The notes: generated by a model not told the origin, from the letters alone. A stretch of 58,596 nt of DNA from Paracoccaceae bacterium (GCA_011389685.1 JAABTV010000018.1:1-58596); one strand, 5' to 3'. Counted from the stretch's first letter, positions 38,322-49,165 are shown. Translations and numbers: made by a program.

Positions 38322-38695
38322 TGAAAGGCCCCCCGGGCGATGAATATTCCCAGCACCAGCGCCCCCACGGACAACAGCACCGAGGCGGCGACGTAAAGCA
38401 CAGCGAACCCCGCCTGGCCCTTTTCCCAAAGCACGAAAGCATCGAGCGAGAAGGCCGAGAACGTGGTGAACCCGCCCAGTATCCCGGTCATCAGGAAAGG
38501 TGCGAGGCGCATCGCGTCCTTCGAGGCCAGCGTCACGAACAGCACCCCCATCAGCAGCGAACCTGCCACGTTGACCGCCAGAGTGCCCCAGGGAAAGCCC
38601 GGCCCCATCAGCCGCGCGGCCCCCGCGAAACTGAGATACCGGAGCGAAGCCCCGATCGCGCCGCCAAGGGCCACTTGCATGAGGGTTGTGAACAT
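38318..38695 (-). CDS. crcB: Fluoride channel CrcB/Fluc
   Basis: A 125-residue four-helix membrane protein forming a dual-topology dimeric fluoride channel. Conserved motifs are GGAIGASLRYL (10-20), GTLAVNVAGSLLMG with the pore Asn, and GGFTTFSAFSLD with the polar track. No fluoride riboswitch is visible in its 66-bp leader. It sits inside an unrelated operon between rarA and rluC. Confidence 0.95.
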   Translation of the reverse strand: MFTTLMQVALGGAIGASLRYLSFAGAARLMGPGFPWGTLAVNVAGSLLMGVLFVTLASKDAMRLAPFLMTGILGGFTTFSAFSLDAFVLWEKGQAGFAVLYVAASVLLSVGALVLGIFIARGAFQ

Positions 38696-38761
38696 GGGCG
38701 GTCTGTCTCAGGGGGCGGGCGGTTTGTCAAGCTGGGGCGGGTCCTCGCGGCGGGCCAGCCC

Positions 38762-40074
<1,313 letters not shown>

Positions 40075-40075
<1 letters not shown>

Positions 40076-41457
40076 CAGAGCCGGAACCGCATCACGCGGC
40101 GCTGGGTGCCGCGCTGCACTTCGAGCGCAAGCCAGCGCGACGCCTCTTCGAGAAGCCGCACGGCGCTTTGAGTGTCGGTCACCGCGACATCGTTGATCGC
40201 GCGCAGGATATCGCCCCGCGCCAACCCGGCGCGCGGCCCGGACGGGCCCGGATCGCTGACCACCACGCCCTCGGCCGACAGGGGCAGCCCCAGTTCGGCC
40301 AGCACGGCGGGGTTGATGTTCGACAGTTCAAGCCCCGGGATCGCCGCATTGCGCGACGTGGTGCGCACGTCGCGCGGCGGCGTGTCGGGCGCGGCGATAA
40401 GCGCCACCTCGACCTGCGCCTCGGTGCCATCGCGCACCCTTGCCACGCTGACCCGGTTGCCAAGCCCCGCGACGCTCATCCGATAGACCATCTCGTCGGG
40501 CGTGTTGACCGGCTGGCCATCCACGGCCACGATCACATCGCCGGGCCGGATTCCCGCGTCGAGAAACGGGCTTACCGGGTGCAGCTCGGAAATCACGATG
40601 CCGCGCGGTGTGCCCAGCCCGAGGCTTTCGGCGATATCGCTGTCGACCGGCTGGCCGTTCATCCCCGCCCATGGCCGCAGGAACGCCTCGTTCCCGGCCT
40701 CGGCCTGTTCCACGAAGCGCGCCACCAGCGTGGCCGGAATGGCGAAGCCGATGCCGTTCGAGCCGCCCGAGCGGGTGAGGATGCGGGTGTTGATCCCGAT
40801 CAGCCGCCCGTTCACGTCAATCAGCGCGCCGCCGGAATTGCCCGGGTTGATCGGCGCGTCGGTCTGGATGTAGTAGCCCCGCGACGACCCCGTGGCGGTG
40901 CCCGACCGCGCCAGCCCCGAGACGATGCCGCTGGTCACCGTCTGGCCCACGCCGAACGGGTTGCCGATCGCCAGCACCAGTTCGCCGACCTCGACGGTAT
41001 CGCTGTCGCGAATGTCGAGATGCGGCAGCCCCGCGCCATTATGGATGCGCAGGATGGCGAGATCCGCCTCCTGGTCGGCAAGCAGGATCTCGGCCTCGAA
41101 TTCGCGCCGGTCGTTGAGAACGACGCGGATATCCTGTGCGCCGCCGACCACGTGATAATTCGACACCATGATCCCGTCTCCGGTCAGGATCACCCCCGAG
41201 CCGAGGCTGTTCTGCACCTGCGGGCGGGGGGCGCCGAAGCCTTCGAAGAAATCGCGAAAGAACGGATCGTCGGCAAAGGGGCTGCTCTGGCGCTGCTCGA
41301 CGATCCGCCTGGCATAGATGTTGACCACCGCCGGCGCCGCCTCCTTGACCAGCGGCGCAAAGCCGAGCGCGATCTCGCCCTGGCTTTGCGGCACACGGGT
41401 TTCGGCGGCGAGTGGGGTGGCGATCACGACGGCGATCAGGGCAAGTATGAGACGCAT
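40075..41457 (-). CDS. Do-family periplasmic serine protease (DegP/DegQ type)
   Basis: A 460-residue HtrA protease. ATG 41457 begins a signal peptide (1-19, ending PLAAE). The trypsin-like domain has the triad His102 (NYHVVGG), Asp132 (ADLAILRI) and Ser208 (GNSGGAL). Two PDZ domains follow (from about 245 and about 350). It degrades or refolds misfolded envelope proteins. It heads the overlapping run protease-rarA-crcB-rluC-HAD-ATP12 and lies downstream of the rplQ terminator, with a candidate promoter at 41482-41510. Confidence 0.95.
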
Positions 41458-41481
41458 TCCGACCTCCCTTGGACTGGACCA

Positions 41482-41510
41482 GATATGCGGAGCGCGCCGC
41501 CGGAATGCAA
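41482..41510 (-). promoter_or_regulatory. Candidate promoter of the degP-rarA operon
   Basis: On the minus strand TTGCAT (41510-41505), 17 bp, CATATC (41487-41482), 25 bp upstream of the protease start. The -10 is a weak match. It lies just after the rplQ terminator, where a new promoter is needed. Confidence 0.35.
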
Positions 41511-41526
41511 GTCGGCTCAAAACGCG

Positions 41527-41553
41527 AAACCCCCGCCACATGGACGGGGGTTT
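41527..41553 (-). terminator. Intrinsic terminator after rplQ
   Basis: AAACCCCCG and CGGGGGTTT pair over a 9-base loop, 26-52 bp past the rplQ stop, followed on the minus strand by TTTCGCGTTTT. It closes the alpha ribosomal operon. Confidence 0.75.
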
Positions 41554-41578
41554 CATGAATTCATCAGGGGCAGGACGA

Positions 41579-42007
41579 TCAGCCCTCGCCCATCTCCGCC
41601 GCGTCTTCGGCGGCGACACGGGCCTTGTCGGCGGCGCCCTTGGCGTCGGGGTCGCGATCGACCAGTTCGATGATCGCCATCGGTGCCATGTCGCCATAAC
41701 GGAACCCGGCCCGAAGCACGCGGGTATAGCCGCCCTGGCGTTCGCCGTAGCGCGGGCCGAGGATATCGAACAGCTTGGCCACGTCCTTGTCCTGCTTGAG
41801 TTGCGACGCGGCCTGACGGCGGGCATGCAGATCGCCGCGCTTGCCCAGAGTGATCAGCTTGTCCATGATCCGCTTGAGTTCCTTGGCCTTTGGCACGGTC
41901 GTCTTGATCTGCTCATGCTCGATCAGCGAGCCGGCCATGTTCGAAAACAGCGCCTTGCGGTGCTCATGGGTGCGGTTGAGGCGACGATAGCCTTTTGCGT
42001 GACGCAT
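41579..42007 (-). CDS. rplQ: 50S ribosomal protein L17
   Basis: A 142-residue L17, which lies near the peptide exit tunnel. The N-terminal core [22 protein letters not shown] split by the usual motif [21 protein letters not shown] is intact. The C-terminal 25 residues are an acidic/Ala-rich extension typical of alphaproteobacteria. It ends the alpha operon; a 54-bp dispersed-type inverted repeat separates it from rpoA. Confidence 0.97.
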   Translation of the reverse strand: MRHAKGYRRLNRTHEHRKALFSNMAGSLIEHEQIKTTVPKAKELKRIMDKLITLGKRGDLHARRQAASQLKQDKDVAKLFDILGPRYGERQGGYTRVLRAGFRYGDMAPMAIIELVDRDPDAKGAADKARVAAEDAAEMGEG

Positions 42008-42102
42008 GTGTCTTACTCCTAATTGCCCTCTACGGGCCGTTTTGCTTTGTCCGGCCGGCGATGCGTGTCACCGGCTCTCCTTGGGGCACTATGCCCGGGG
42101 GG

Positions 42103-42156
42103 TGGTGGGTTGGCACCCACCCTACAATCGTGTCGTAGGGTGGGTGAAACCCACCA
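42103..42156. repeat. 54-bp imperfect palindrome between rpoA and rplQ
   Basis: The outer arms TGGTGGGT/ACCCACCA and the inner arms ACCCACCCTAC/GTAGGGTGGGT form a cruciform-like double inverted repeat. The words GTAGGGTGGGTGAAACCCACC belong to a repeat type I recall as widely dispersed in proteobacterial genomes. It starts 5 bp past the rpoA stop on the minus strand. There is no T-run, so termination is not implied. Confidence 0.65.
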
Positions 42157-42160
42157 TGCC

Positions 42161-43177
42161 TTAGAACGCGTCCTCGAATTTCTTGGCGAGGTCTTCGATA
42201 TTGTCCGGTGGCCAGTCCTCGACATCCATGCCGAGATGCAGACCCATGCCCGAGAGCACTTCCTTGATCTCGTTGAGCGACTTGCGGCCGAAATTCGGGG
42301 TGCGCAGCATCTCGGCCTCGGTCTTCTGGATCAGGTCGCCGATATAGACGATGTTGTCGTTCTTGAGGCAGTTGGCCGAGCGCACCGACAGTTCCAGCTC
42401 GTCCACTTTCTTCAGCAGCAGCGGGTTGAATTCCAGCCCGTCATCCTCGTCCGGACGACCGGCAGCCTCGGGTTCGTCGAAGTTGACGAAGATCGAAAGC
42501 TGGTCCTGAAGGATGCGCGCGGCAAAGGCCACCGCGTCATCCGGCGAGAGCGAACCGTCGGTCTCGAGCTTGAGGGTCAGCTTGTCATAATCGAGAACCT
42601 GGCCCTCGCGGGTCGGCTGAACGTCATAGGACACTCTCGTGACCGGCGAATAGATCGCGTCGATCGGAATGAGTCCGATGGGGGCATCCTCGGGCTTGTT
42701 CTTGTCGGCCGGAACATAGCCCTTGCCGGTGTTCACGGTGAGTTCCATATAGACATCCGCACCCTGATCGAGGTGACAGATCACGTGGTCCTTGTTGAGG
42801 ATCTCGATTCCCGCGCTGTCGGTGATATCGGCGGCGGTGACGACACCCGGCCCCTTGGCATTGATCGACAGGCGCTTGGGGCCCTCGACCTCCATGCGCA
42901 GCGCGACCCCCTTGAGGTTGAGCACGATATCGGTCACATCCTCACGCACACCCGGCACCGAGGAAAACTCGTGCAGCACGTTGTCGATCTGAACGCTGGT
43001 GATCGCGCCCCCCTGCAGAGAGCTCATCAGCACCCGGCGCAGCGCGTTGCCCAGCGTGAGGCCAAAACCACGCTCGAGCGGTTCGGCAACAACGGTCGCG
43101 TGACGCGCCGGGTCAGCGCCCGGTTTGACATCCAACTGCGTGGGTTTTATCAGTTCCTGCCAGTTCTTGTGGATCAT
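42161..43177 (-). CDS. rpoA: RNA polymerase subunit alpha
   Basis: A 338-residue alpha subunit, the length usual for Rhodobacterales. The N-terminal assembly domain (about 1-230) has [20 protein letters not shown]. The C-terminal domain has [17 protein letters not shown] and the helices that contact UP elements and activators. ATG 43177 (MIHKNWQEL) follows GGAGGGACGC; the 14 upstream in-frame codons are rejected. Confidence 0.98.
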   Translation of the reverse strand: MIHKNWQELIKPTQLDVKPGADPARHATVVAEPLERGFGLTLGNALRRVLMSSLQGGAITSVQIDNVLHEFSSVPGVREDVTDIVLNLKGVALRMEVEGPKRLSINAKGPGVVTAADITDSAGIEILNKDHVICHLDQGADVYMELTVNTGKGYVPADKNKPEDAPIGLIPIDAIYSPVTRVSYDVQPTREGQVLDYDKLTLKLETDGSLSPDDAVAFAARILQDQLSIFVNFDEPEAAGRPDEDDGLEFNPLLLKKVDELELSVRSANCLKNDNIVYIGDLIQKTEAEMLRTPNFGRKSLNEIKEVLSGMGLHLGMDVEDWPPDNIEDLAKKFEDAF

Positions 43178-43290
43178 GCGTCCCTCCATTCCTGTCTTTC
43201 GCCCCATGTCCGAAGGCAAAAGACGCCCGAGGTTTCAAAATAACGGCACGGGGCCGGGCGTATTCGCCCGACCCCGGAATTCGAAAAGAA

Positions 43291-43683
43291 TCAGACGCGG
43301 CGGCGCTTGGGCGGACGGCAACCATTATGCGCGATCGGGGTCACATCACGGATCGAGGTGATGTTGAACCCGACGGCGGCCAGCGCGCGCAGCGCCGATT
43401 CACGGCCCGAGCCGGGGCCCTGCACTTCGACCTCGATCGTCTTCACACCGTGTTCCTGCGCCTTGCGGCCGGCATCCTCGGCGGCCATCTGCGCGGCATA
43501 GGGGGTCGATTTGCGCGACCCCTTGAAGCCCATCGTGCCGGCCGACGACCACGAGATCGCATTGCCCTGCACGTCCGAGATCAGGATCTTGGTGTTGTTG
43601 AAGCTGGAATTCACATGCGCGACTCCAGCGGCGATGTTCTTGGAGACCTTCTTCTTGGCCGCCCGGCGTGTATCTCGTGCCAT
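43291..43683 (-). CDS. rpsK: 30S ribosomal protein S11
   Basis: A 130-residue S11 of the 30S platform near the E-site. Family signature [25 protein letters not shown] split over two stretches and the Arg-rich C-terminus [15 protein letters not shown] are intact. Between rpsM and rpoA as in the standard alpha operon, though rpsD is missing from the operon as usual in this class. Confidence 0.98.
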   Translation of the reverse strand: MARDTRRAAKKKVSKNIAAGVAHVNSSFNNTKILISDVQGNAISWSSAGTMGFKGSRKSTPYAAQMAAEDAGRKAQEHGVKTIEVEVQGPGSGRESALRALAAVGFNITSIRDVTPIAHNGCRPPKRRRV

Positions 43684-43698
43684 TGGTGCAGCCCTCCC

Positions 43699-44067
43699 TT
43701 ACTTCTTCTTGCCGGCAATGGCCTTTGCGGGGCCCTTGCGCGTGCGTGCATTGGTGTGGGTGCGCTGACCGCGCACGGGAAGGTTGCGGCGATGACGCAG
43801 ACCGCGATAGCAGCCCAGATCCATCAGGCGCTTGATGTTCATCTGCACCTCGCGGCGCAGGTCGCCTTCGACGGTATAGTTGGTGTCGATATGTTCGCGG
43901 ATGGCAACGGCTTCGGAATCCGAAAGCTCGTTGACGCGGCGGGAATGGTCGATGCCCACGGCATCACAGATGGTGCGCGCCGCGGAGGGGCCGATTCCGG
44001 TAATATAGGTGAGGGCGATCGGGACCCGTTTGTGGGTCGGGATATTTACGCCGGCGATACGTGCCAC
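43699..44067 (-). CDS. rpsM: 30S ribosomal protein S13
   Basis: A 122-residue S13 of the 30S head, contacting the 50S subunit. It has [14 protein letters not shown] at the start, the helix-two-turn-helix, [18 protein letters not shown] and the Lys-rich tail [11 protein letters not shown]. It is the first gene of the alpha block and has its own candidate promoter at 44223-44251. Confidence 0.98.
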   Translation of the reverse strand: MARIAGVNIPTHKRVPIALTYITGIGPSAARTICDAVGIDHSRRVNELSDSEAVAIREHIDTNYTVEGDLRREVQMNIKRLMDLGCYRGLRHRRNLPVRGQRTHTNARTRKGPAKAIAGKKK

Positions 44068-44222
44068 GTTTCTTTTCCTTTCGTTGCGGTTCCGTAGCTC
44101 CAGAACCTTTTTTCACAACGTAAGCCCGAGGCGCGTTTCCGCTCCGGGCCGCAGCTGAATTCGAGATTGTCTTGTCCGCCGGGCGCGACCCGGCAAGAAT
44201 CAGTTCTCCGAGGAGATGGTGT

Positions 44223-44251
44223 CGGATAGGGGGAATCCCGAAGGGCGTCAA
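44223..44251 (-). promoter_or_regulatory. Candidate promoter of rpsM-rpsK-rpoA-rplQ
   Basis: On the minus strand TTGACG (44251-44246), 17 bp, TATCCG (44228-44223). Read as CTTGAC-N17-CTATCC it fits the alphaproteobacterial housekeeping form closely. The leader to rpsM would be about 150 nt. Confidence 0.6.
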
Positions 44252-44337
44252 GGGCGAAAGCCCCGACAACGCGCTTCGGGTCAAATCAGTGCCGCAATGG
44301 ATCCCGAAGCGGCGGTTGGCGCCACCTCGGGCTCAGC

Positions 44338-44565
44338 CTAACTCGGATGCGGATAGCGATGGCCACCGGCCGACGCGGCCAAAGCAGCGACCACGACAAG
44401 CAGAAGCATGACAAAGATAGGGGAAAACGATCCCTGGGCACTTTGCGTGCTGAGGATCTCGTTCGAAATCTGTTCCTTGTTCATTAGCGGCTCTGGCCCT
44501 TTGGCCTGTGCGGAACTCGCCGCCAATGTAATGGACAAGGCCGTCGCCACGATCGTTTTTCTCAT
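44338..44565 (-). CDS. Small exported or membrane protein, unknown function
   Basis: A 75-residue protein between adk and rpsM. ATG 44565 follows GGGAAGGACC. It has a signal-like N-terminus (RKTIVATALSITLAASSAQA), a short polar stretch with NKEQISNEILST, then a second hydrophobic segment (FVMLLLVVVAALAA) and a short tail GGHRYPHPS. It could be a two-helix membrane peptide or a secreted, tail-anchored one. I do not recognise a family. It lies downstream of the adk terminator. Confidence 0.65.
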   Translation of the reverse strand: MRKTIVATALSITLAASSAQAKGPEPLMNKEQISNEILSTQSAQGSFSPIFVMLLLVVVAALAASAGGHRYPHPS

Positions 44566-44645
44566 TTTCTGGTCCTTCCCTCGGTTCCGCGCCATTGTCC
44601 GCCGCAGTGTGCGGCCGATTCAGGATTCCACCAAAAAAAAGCTTA

Positions 44646-44685
44646 CCAAAAAACCAACATCCCCCAATGTCGCCATTGGAGGATG
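44646..44685 (-). terminator. Intrinsic terminator after adk
   Basis: On the minus strand a 12-position stem (CATCCTCCAATG with CATTGGGGGATG, one U-G pair) with loop GCGA, followed by TTGGTTTTTT. On the plus strand the wobble becomes a C-A mismatch, so it is polarised for the adk transcript. It begins 37 bp past the adk stop. Confidence 0.75.
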
Positions 44686-44721
44686 TCACAAACGTGCAAT
44701 TCTCTCAAGATGATACGAGTC

Positions 44722-45300
44722 TCAGCCGTCCAGCGCCGCGGCAATCGCGGCCTGCACCTCGTCGATGTCACCCAGGCCGTCCACCGGTTTGAGCTGACCC
44801 GTGGCATAGTAATAGCCGATGAGCGGCGAGGTCTTCTTGTAATATTCCATCAGGCGCTGCTTGACGCTTTCGGCGTTGTCGTCGGCCCGCACAGGCTGTC
44901 CTGCGGCGCGCGCCTCCTCGGCCCGGTTGACGATACGCTTGACCAGCGTTTCGTCATCGACCCGCAATTCGATCACGGCGCCGAGGGTCTCGCCCTGCTC
45001 GGCCAGCAACTCGCCCAGCGCGTCGGCCTGCGGCAACGTGCGGGGGAATCCGTCAAATATGAAGCCGCCGCGCTTGTCGCCCTGCAGTTTCTCGCGGATG
45101 AGGCCGATCACGATCTCATCGGTGACAAGATCGCCACGGGCCATGACCTCGGCGACCTTGTTGCCCATTTCCGTGCCTGAATCCTTGGCTTCCCGGAGCA
45201 TATCACCGGTCGACAGCTGGATCATGTTGCGGCTCTCGACGAGATGGGCGGCCTGGGTGCCTTTCCCGGCACCCGGCGGGCCCAGCAGAATGATGTTCAT
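44722..45300 (-). CDS. adk: Adenylate kinase
   Basis: A 192-residue short-form kinase interconverting AMP, ADP and ATP. It has P-loop GPPGAGKGT (7-15), STGDMLRE and the AMP-site DGFPRT. The lid is the short type ([16 protein letters not shown]) without zinc cysteines. It overlaps secY by 4 bp, the standard spc-operon arrangement. Confidence 0.97.
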   Translation of the reverse strand: MNIILLGPPGAGKGTQAAHLVESRNMIQLSTGDMLREAKDSGTEMGNKVAEVMARGDLVTDEIVIGLIREKLQGDKRGGFIFDGFPRTLPQADALGELLAEQGETLGAVIELRVDDETLVKRIVNRAEEARAAGQPVRADDNAESVKQRLMEYYKKTSPLIGYYYATGQLKPVDGLGDIDEVQAAIAAALDG

Positions 45301-46658
45301 CGGCGCGACGGTCCTTTCTTCTTGCGCCGCCGGCCCTTGCCCGACAGCTGTGATTTCTCGATCAGCCCTTCATATTGATGCGCCAGAAGATGGCTTTGCA
45401 CCTGCTGGATCGTATCCATCGTGACCGAGACCACGATCAGAACCGACGTGCCGCCGAAATAGAACGGGATGGCCAGCTGGCTGCGCAGGATTTCGGGCAA
45501 CAGACACACCAGCGCGAGATATCCGGAGCCCAGCACGAGAACGCGGTTCACCACGTATTCGAGATATTCCGAGGTCTTCTTGCCCGGCCGGATGCCGGGA
45601 ACGAACCCGTTCTGGTTCTTCAGGTTATCGGCCACGTCATCGGGTTTGAAGCTGACGTTGAACGTGTAGAAATAGGCAAAGAACACGATCATCGCGACGA
45701 AGAACGCAAGGTAAAGCGGCTGGCCGGGGCCGAAATAGGCCAGCAGCGTCGACATCACCGGCCCGGTCTGGTTGCCGCTGAAGGTGCTGATCGTCACCGG
45801 CAGAAGCAGAAGCGAGCTTGCAAAGATCGCGGGGATCACGCCCGCCGGGTTGACCTTGACCGGCAGGTGGGACGAACCGCCGTCATAGACCTTCATCCCG
45901 ACCTGACGGCGCGGATACTGGATATGGATCTTCCGCAGTGCCCGCTCCATGAAGACCACGAACCCGATCGTGACCACGACCATCACCATCACCCCGATGA
46001 TCACCGCCGGGCTGATCGCGCCCGACCGGCCCTGGCTGAAGAACTGGGCCAAGGCCGCGGGCACCTCGGCGATGATGCCGACAAAGATGATGAGCGAAAT
46101 GCCGTTGCCCACGCCGCGCGCTGTGATCTGCTCGCCCAACCACATCAGGAACATGGTGCCGCCCACCAGCGTGATCATGGTCGAGGCGCGAAAGAACATC
46201 CCCGGATCAGTGGCCAGATCGCCGGCTTCGAGACTCACGGCGAGACCATAGCTTTGCAGCGTGGCCAGGAACACCGTGCCATAGCGGGTATACTGGTTGA
46301 TCTTCTTGCGCCCCTGCTCGCCCTCTTTCTTGAGCTGTTCGAGCGCCGGCACCATCGAGGCCAGAAGCTGCACGATGATCGAGGCCGAGATATAGGGCAT
46401 GATGCCAAGCGCAAAGATGCCCATCCGCCCCAGCGCCCCGCCGGTGAACATCGACAGGATGCCGCCGATCCCGGCCGCCGCCCCTTCCATGAATTCGCGC
46501 AATGCCGCCCCGTCGATCCCCGGAACCGGAATGAACGTGCCCAGCCGATAGACGATCAGCAGCCCCAGCGTGAACAGGATGCGGTTGCGAAGGTCGGTGG
46601 CTTTCCCAAGTGCCGCCCAGCTTGTGTTGGCGGCCATTTGTTCTGCGGCGGATACCAT
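45297..46658 (-). CDS. secY: Protein translocase subunit SecY
   Basis: A 453-residue core of the Sec translocon with ten membrane helices. Visible are [20 protein letters not shown] (helix 1), the plug region after it, [12 protein letters not shown] (helix 4-5) and the cytoplasmic loop [18 protein letters not shown]. The basic tail [13 protein letters not shown] is typical. It follows rplO after 107 bp containing a GC hairpin (46683-46702). Confidence 0.98.
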   Translation of the reverse strand: MVSAAEQMAANTSWAALGKATDLRNRILFTLGLLIVYRLGTFIPVPGIDGAALREFMEGAAAGIGGILSMFTGGALGRMGIFALGIMPYISASIIVQLLASMVPALEQLKKEGEQGRKKINQYTRYGTVFLATLQSYGLAVSLEAGDLATDPGMFFRASTMITLVGGTMFLMWLGEQITARGVGNGISLIIFVGIIAEVPAALAQFFSQGRSGAISPAVIIGVMVMVVVTIGFVVFMERALRKIHIQYPRRQVGMKVYDGGSSHLPVKVNPAGVIPAIFASSLLLLPVTISTFSGNQTGPVMSTLLAYFGPGQPLYLAFFVAMIVFFAYFYTFNVSFKPDDVADNLKNQNGFVPGIRPGKKTSEYLEYVVNRVLVLGSGYLALVCLLPEILRSQLAIPFYFGGTSVLIVVSVTMDTIQQVQSHLLAHQYEGLIEKSQLSGKGRRRKKKGPSRR

Positions 46659-46682
46659 TCAGTGCTCTTTCATGCATGCACC

Positions 46683-46702
46683 GCCGGGGCGGTTTCCCCG
46701 GC
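46683..46702 (-). other. GC-rich intercistronic hairpin rplO/secY
   Basis: GCCGGGG and CCCCGGC pair over a six-base loop, between the rplO stop and secY start. No T-run follows. It may tune secY expression or mRNA processing; no direct evidence. Confidence 0.35.
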
Positions 46703-46765
46703 CCGGCGGCGCTGAATTGGAAAACTTGAGGTTATGTAAAGCCCGGATGCTCCGGGGACAACCTC

Positions 46766-47239
46766 TTATTCGGCGGCGACCCGGGCCGTGACGGTCAGTT
46801 GACCGCCCGCTTTCTCGACCGCCGCAATGGCGGATTTCGACGCGCCGGTCACTTCGAGGCTGAGTTTGGACGAGATATCACCCTTGGCAAGGACCCGTAC
46901 GCCATCCAGCTTGCGGCGCACCAGACCGCTTTCGATCAGGGCCTCCTCGGTGATCGTCGCCTTGGCGTCAAGCTTGCCGGCATCGACGAATTTCTGGATG
47001 AGACCGAGATTGACCACCGCGTAGGATTTGCGGTTCGGCTTGGTAAAGCCGCGCTTGGGCAGGCGTTGGTAAATCGGCATCTGGCCGCCTTCATAGCCCT
47101 TGATCGCCACGCCCGAGCGGGATTTCTGACCCTTGATACCACGGCCGCCCATCTTGCCCATGCCCGAACCGGGGCCACGCCCGACGCGTTTTCTGGACTT
47201 GGTCGCACCGGGATTGTCGTGCAATTCGTTGAGTTTCAT
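46766..47239 (-). CDS. rplO: 50S ribosomal protein L15
   Basis: A 157-residue L15, an early 50S assembly protein. The N-terminus [20 protein letters not shown] fixes the start at ATG 47239, and the Gly-rich segment [19 protein letters not shown] and GFEGGQ-like [18 protein letters not shown] are intact. It opens a new ribosomal block after the VWA/isomerase insertion, with a candidate promoter at 47333-47361. Confidence 0.98.
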   Translation of the reverse strand: MKLNELHDNPGATKSRKRVGRGPGSGMGKMGGRGIKGQKSRSGVAIKGYEGGQMPIYQRLPKRGFTKPNRKSYAVVNLGLIQKFVDAGKLDAKATITEEALIESGLVRRKLDGVRVLAKGDISSKLSLEVTGASKSAIAAVEKAGGQLTVTARVAAE

Positions 47240-47332
47240 GTCGCTTCTCCTTTGCCGGAACTGCCCCCGAAGCGGAATGGAACAGACGCGGCTTTTCCTG
47301 GTTGAGTGAGTCGCCCCTCGGGCCACCGGGGG

Positions 47333-47361
47333 CGTATAGACGCAGGCCGCGCCGGGTTCAA
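47333..47361 (-). promoter_or_regulatory. Candidate promoter of rplO-secY-adk
   Basis: On the minus strand TTGAAC (47361-47356), 17 bp, TATACG (47338-47333), overlapping the last codons of the DsbA-like gene. Read as CTTGAA-N17-CTATAC it is a strong housekeeping-type match. The leader to rplO is about 90 nt. Confidence 0.6.
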
Positions 47362-48023
47362 GGGTGGAGTTGCCCGCCCGCGCCGCCGCCCGCCGGCGGG
47401 TTGCGCCAGGTGCTGCGCGCGAACGGCCGCCCGAGCGCGCGTTCCACCAGCTCCAGCCGGTCCTGGCCGTAGAACGGATCGCCGCCGAAGATATAGGTGG
47501 GCGAACCGAAGACATCGCTCGCGATGGCCTCTGCCGTGTTGGCGCGGTGCAGCGCCTGGATCGGGCCGGAGCGCGCGGCGGCAAGGATCGCCTCGGGGTC
47601 GAGCCCGCAATCGGCGATCAGCGGCGCGAGCCTCTCCGGGTCGGAAATGTCGGCATCGTCGCGCCAATGCGCGCCGAGGATGGCATGGGCCAACGCATCC
47701 GCCCCCTGCCCCGCCTCCTGCGCCGCGATGATCACACCGTTGGGCAGGGCCAGCGGCGCGTCATGATGCGTGGGGCGGTGGTCGATCACTTCGACATCGC
47801 GATACTCGGCCCAGCGTTCGATCTCGCGCCCGAAGAAGTAATCGACATGCGCCTGCGTGCGCGCCGCGAAAGACAGCCCGCCCGCCGCCTCGACCACCGG
47901 CGAAAGATCCATCGGCCTGTGCAGGAGCCGCGCGCCGTGGCGGGCGCAGATCTCCGACAGCCGGGCCGAGCCCAGCCAGGCAAAGGCGGAATGGGCGGAA
48001 TAGAAATATTCGACGGTCTGCAT
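47358..48023 (-). CDS. DsbA-like 2-hydroxychromene-2-carboxylate isomerase family protein
   Basis: A 221-residue thioredoxin-fold protein of the kappa-class GST/DsbA group. The N-terminus [14 protein letters not shown] carries Ser at the catalytic position (no CxxC), and [19 protein letters not shown] matches the family's C-terminal block. Relatives isomerise hydroxychromene carboxylate with glutathione in aromatic degradation, but many are of unknown function. It lies on the ribosomal strand between rpmD and rplO, divergent from the VWA gene. Confidence 0.85.
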   Translation of the reverse strand: MQTVEYFYSAHSAFAWLGSARLSEICARHGARLLHRPMDLSPVVEAAGGLSFAARTQAHVDYFFGREIERWAEYRDVEVIDHRPTHHDAPLALPNGVIIAAQEAGQGADALAHAILGAHWRDDADISDPERLAPLIADCGLDPEAILAAARSGPIQALHRANTAEAIASDVFGSPTYIFGGDPFYGQDRLELVERALGRPFARSTWRNPPAGGGAGGQLHP

Positions 48024-48125
48024 GGCCGCAGTCTAGACGCTCCGGGCACGCAGCGCCATCAAAAGCCCGTGCCTGGATTTCACGCGCCGCTGTGCTAGGC
48101 TTTCTGCTCGACATCCGGAGACCCC

Positions 48126-48842
48126 ATGCGCCCCCTGCCCCTCTGCCTCGCCCTGGCCCTGAGCCTCGCCACCCTGCCCGGCCCCCCGCCACAGGCGGCG
48201 GCGGACTGTGCGCGCGACGCGATGCTGGTCTTCGACGGCTCTGGCTCGATGGGCGAGCTGGGCCATGACCCGACCGCGCCGACCCGGATCGAGGACGCCC
48301 GCCGCGCGGTGCGCGCCGCGATGCCGGATATCGCGCCCTATCGGCGGGTGGGGCTGCTGACCTATGGGCCGGGGGGTGCGCATGCCTGTTCGGGGATCGA
48401 CCTGCGCTTTGGCCCGCGCGCCGATTCCGGCCCGGCGGTGGTGGCGGGGATCGACGCGTTGCAGCCCGGCGGCCTGACGCCACTGGCGGCCTCCGTCGCG
48501 GCGGCAGCGGATGTTCTGGGCGACGAGGGCATCGTGGTGCTGGTCACCGACGGCAACGAGACCTGCGGCGGCACGCCCTGCGCGCTGGGGACAGCACTGG
48601 CGGCCAGGCGTCCCGGCCTCACCGTCCACGTCATCGGCTTCCGCGTGGTCTATGACCCATTTTCGTGGAACAGCCCCGAGGCGCAGGAACTGGACGGCGA
48701 GACCGTGGCGCAATGCCTGCCCGATGCCACCGGCGGGCTGTTCGTCTCGACCGAGACGGTGAATGAGCTGGCCGACGCGCTGCGGGTGACGCTGGGCTGC
48801 ATGGTGGTGGGGCGCAGGCCGACAGACGCCACCGCGTCCTGA
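48126..48842 (+). CDS. Secreted von Willebrand factor A domain protein
   Basis: A 238-residue protein with a signal peptide (about 1-26, ending QAAAD) and a single VWA domain with the metal site DGSGSM (37-42), a Thr in GGLTPLAAS and VLVTDGNETC. Six Cys in the mature part suggest disulfides. It faces against the ribosomal genes, between rpmD and rplO. Such small periplasmic VWA proteins are of unknown role, probably binding partners through the metal site. Confidence 0.88.
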   Translation: MRPLPLCLALALSLATLPGPPPQAAADCARDAMLVFDGSGSMGELGHDPTAPTRIEDARRAVRAAMPDIAPYRRVGLLTYGPGGAHACSGIDLRFGPRADSGPAVVAGIDALQPGGLTPLAASVAAAADVLGDEGIVVLVTDGNETCGGTPCALGTALAARRPGLTVHVIGFRVVYDPFSWNSPEAQELDGETVAQCLPDATGGLFVSTETVNELADALRVTLGCMVVGRRPTDATAS

Positions 48843-48875
48843 GACGACCGGCGCATCACCGGTCCGGACGACGAA

Positions 48876-48962
48876 CGCCCCGGCCATCGCTGACCGGGGC
48901 GCCTGTCGGTGGCAACCGGAAACTTCGAAAGTTTCCGGACCGTTTTCTTTGAGAGAAAACGG
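48876..48962. terminator. Stacked hairpins between convergent VWA gene and rpmD
   Basis: A GC hairpin (CGCCCCGG/CCGGGGCG, 48876-48901) is followed by two AT-tract palindromes: CCGGAAACTT-CGA-AAGTTTCCGG (48916-48938) and CCGTTTTCT-TTGAG-AGAAAACGG (48940-48962). The last ends 3 bp from the rpmD stop. The symmetric A/T arms can serve both strands. Confidence 0.65.
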
Positions 48963-48965
48963 CGT

Positions 48966-49154
48966 TCAGCCCTTTTCTTCGACGATCTGCACCATGTGCG
49001 GGATCTTGGCGATCATGCCGCGCACCGCGGGCGTGTCTTCAAGCTCGCGGGTCTTGTGCATCTTGTTGAGGCCGAGACCCACCAGCGTTGCACGCTGTTT
49101 GGCCGGGCGGCGGATCGGGCTGCCGATCTGTTTGACGACGATGGTTTTTGCCAT
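48966..49154 (-). CDS. rpmD: 50S ribosomal protein L30
   Basis: A 62-residue L30 with the core [20 protein letters not shown] and [20 protein letters not shown]. It is the last gene of the rpmC-rpmD block, followed by the stacked hairpins, so the usual run-on into rplO is interrupted. Confidence 0.97.
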   Translation of the reverse strand: MAKTIVVKQIGSPIRRPAKQRATLVGLGLNKMHKTRELEDTPAVRGMIAKIPHMVQIVEEKG

Positions 49155-49165
49155 GTTCCCGTTCC

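Noticed and set aside
38696..38761. Fluoride riboswitch before crcB
   Set aside because: The leader is only 66 bp, inside an operon, and lacks the conserved pseudoknot words of that riboswitch.
44658..44685. adk hairpin as a plus-strand terminator
   Set aside because: The wobble pair becomes a C-A mismatch and no T-run follows on the plus strand, so it fits only the minus strand.
48126..48842. VWA gene as part of a MoxR-VWA, Ter or phage-defence system
   Set aside because: There is no MoxR ATPase, kinase or phosphatase partner nearby and the protein is secreted, so a stand-alone periplasmic VWA protein is the better reading.
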